From positions 1 to 5,651 of the forward strand of contig CANONE010000131.1 of assembly GCA_947567585.1 (NCBI GenBank): a stretch of DNA of 5,651 nucleotides, written 5' to 3'. The notes under the pieces are model-generated. The model searched no databases. It was given only the letters and a program-made list of their open reading frames with translations, and was not told the DNA's origin. This DNA is from an uncultured Clostridia bacterium (GTDB lineage Bacteria; Bacillota; Clostridia; Oscillospirales; Acutalibacteraceae). A program made the position numbers and the translations under genes. Positions 5,634 through 5,651 of this stretch are shown here, piece by piece (position 1 is the stretch's first letter; every line of letters starts with the position of its first letter).

Positions 5634-5651
5634 CCGGCAAAATCCCTAGGG

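Noticed and set aside
5554..5640. 29-residue N-terminal extension of the MreB-like protein
   Set aside because: It spans the TTGAAA/TATACT promoter, and MreB proteins begin close to the IDLGT motif.
5644..5651. CCCTAGGG palindrome at the right edge
   Set aside because: An 8-bp palindrome at the edge without repeats or context is not enough to call a site.

Overview
The window looks like chromosomal DNA from a Gram-positive, Clostridia-type anaerobe, most likely an Oscillospiraceae-like gut bacterium. The reasons are a lipoprotein-anchored sugar-binding protein with a Ser/Glu-rich linker, an MreB-family protein, strong AGGAGG-type ribosome sites, TTGAAA/TATAAT promoters, and GC-rich intergenic hairpin repeats of a kind I associate with that family. 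The organism assignment is inference, not something read directly from the sequence.

All four genes I can support are on the minus strand, so the window reads right to left. (1) At 5553-4531 lies an MreB/Mbl-like actin homologue with a clear sigma-A promoter at 5633-5605. (2) At 4327-3266 lies a polytopic membrane protein of the LPG-synthase-TM/UPF0104 flippase-like family. It has no clear promoter of its own and may be read from the mreB-like promoter. (3) After a second near-consensus promoter (3093-3065), whose -35 box is overlapped by a perfect inverted repeat, comes a sugar-binding lipoprotein at 2983-1925. (4) After a terminator-like hairpin comes the double ATPase of the same ABC importer at 1647-166. 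The permease of this RbsB-RbsA-RbsC type importer is not in the window and would be expected beyond the left edge.

The binding protein captures a sugar outside the membrane and the ATPase drives uptake through the missing permease. The hairpin between the two genes would let the binding protein be made in excess by partial termination. No regulator, kinase or catabolic enzyme is present, so the substrate cannot be named.

The non-coding parts are the more unusual aspect. Two diverged copies of a two-hairpin element sit just upstream of the ATPase gene and the flippase-like gene, and both stems are kept although their sequences differ. A 90-bp tandem repeat at the left edge supplies the last codons and the stop codon of the ATPase gene. 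No tRNA, rRNA, CRISPR array, transposase or phage gene is visible. I do not see convincing evidence for a wholly new multi-gene system.
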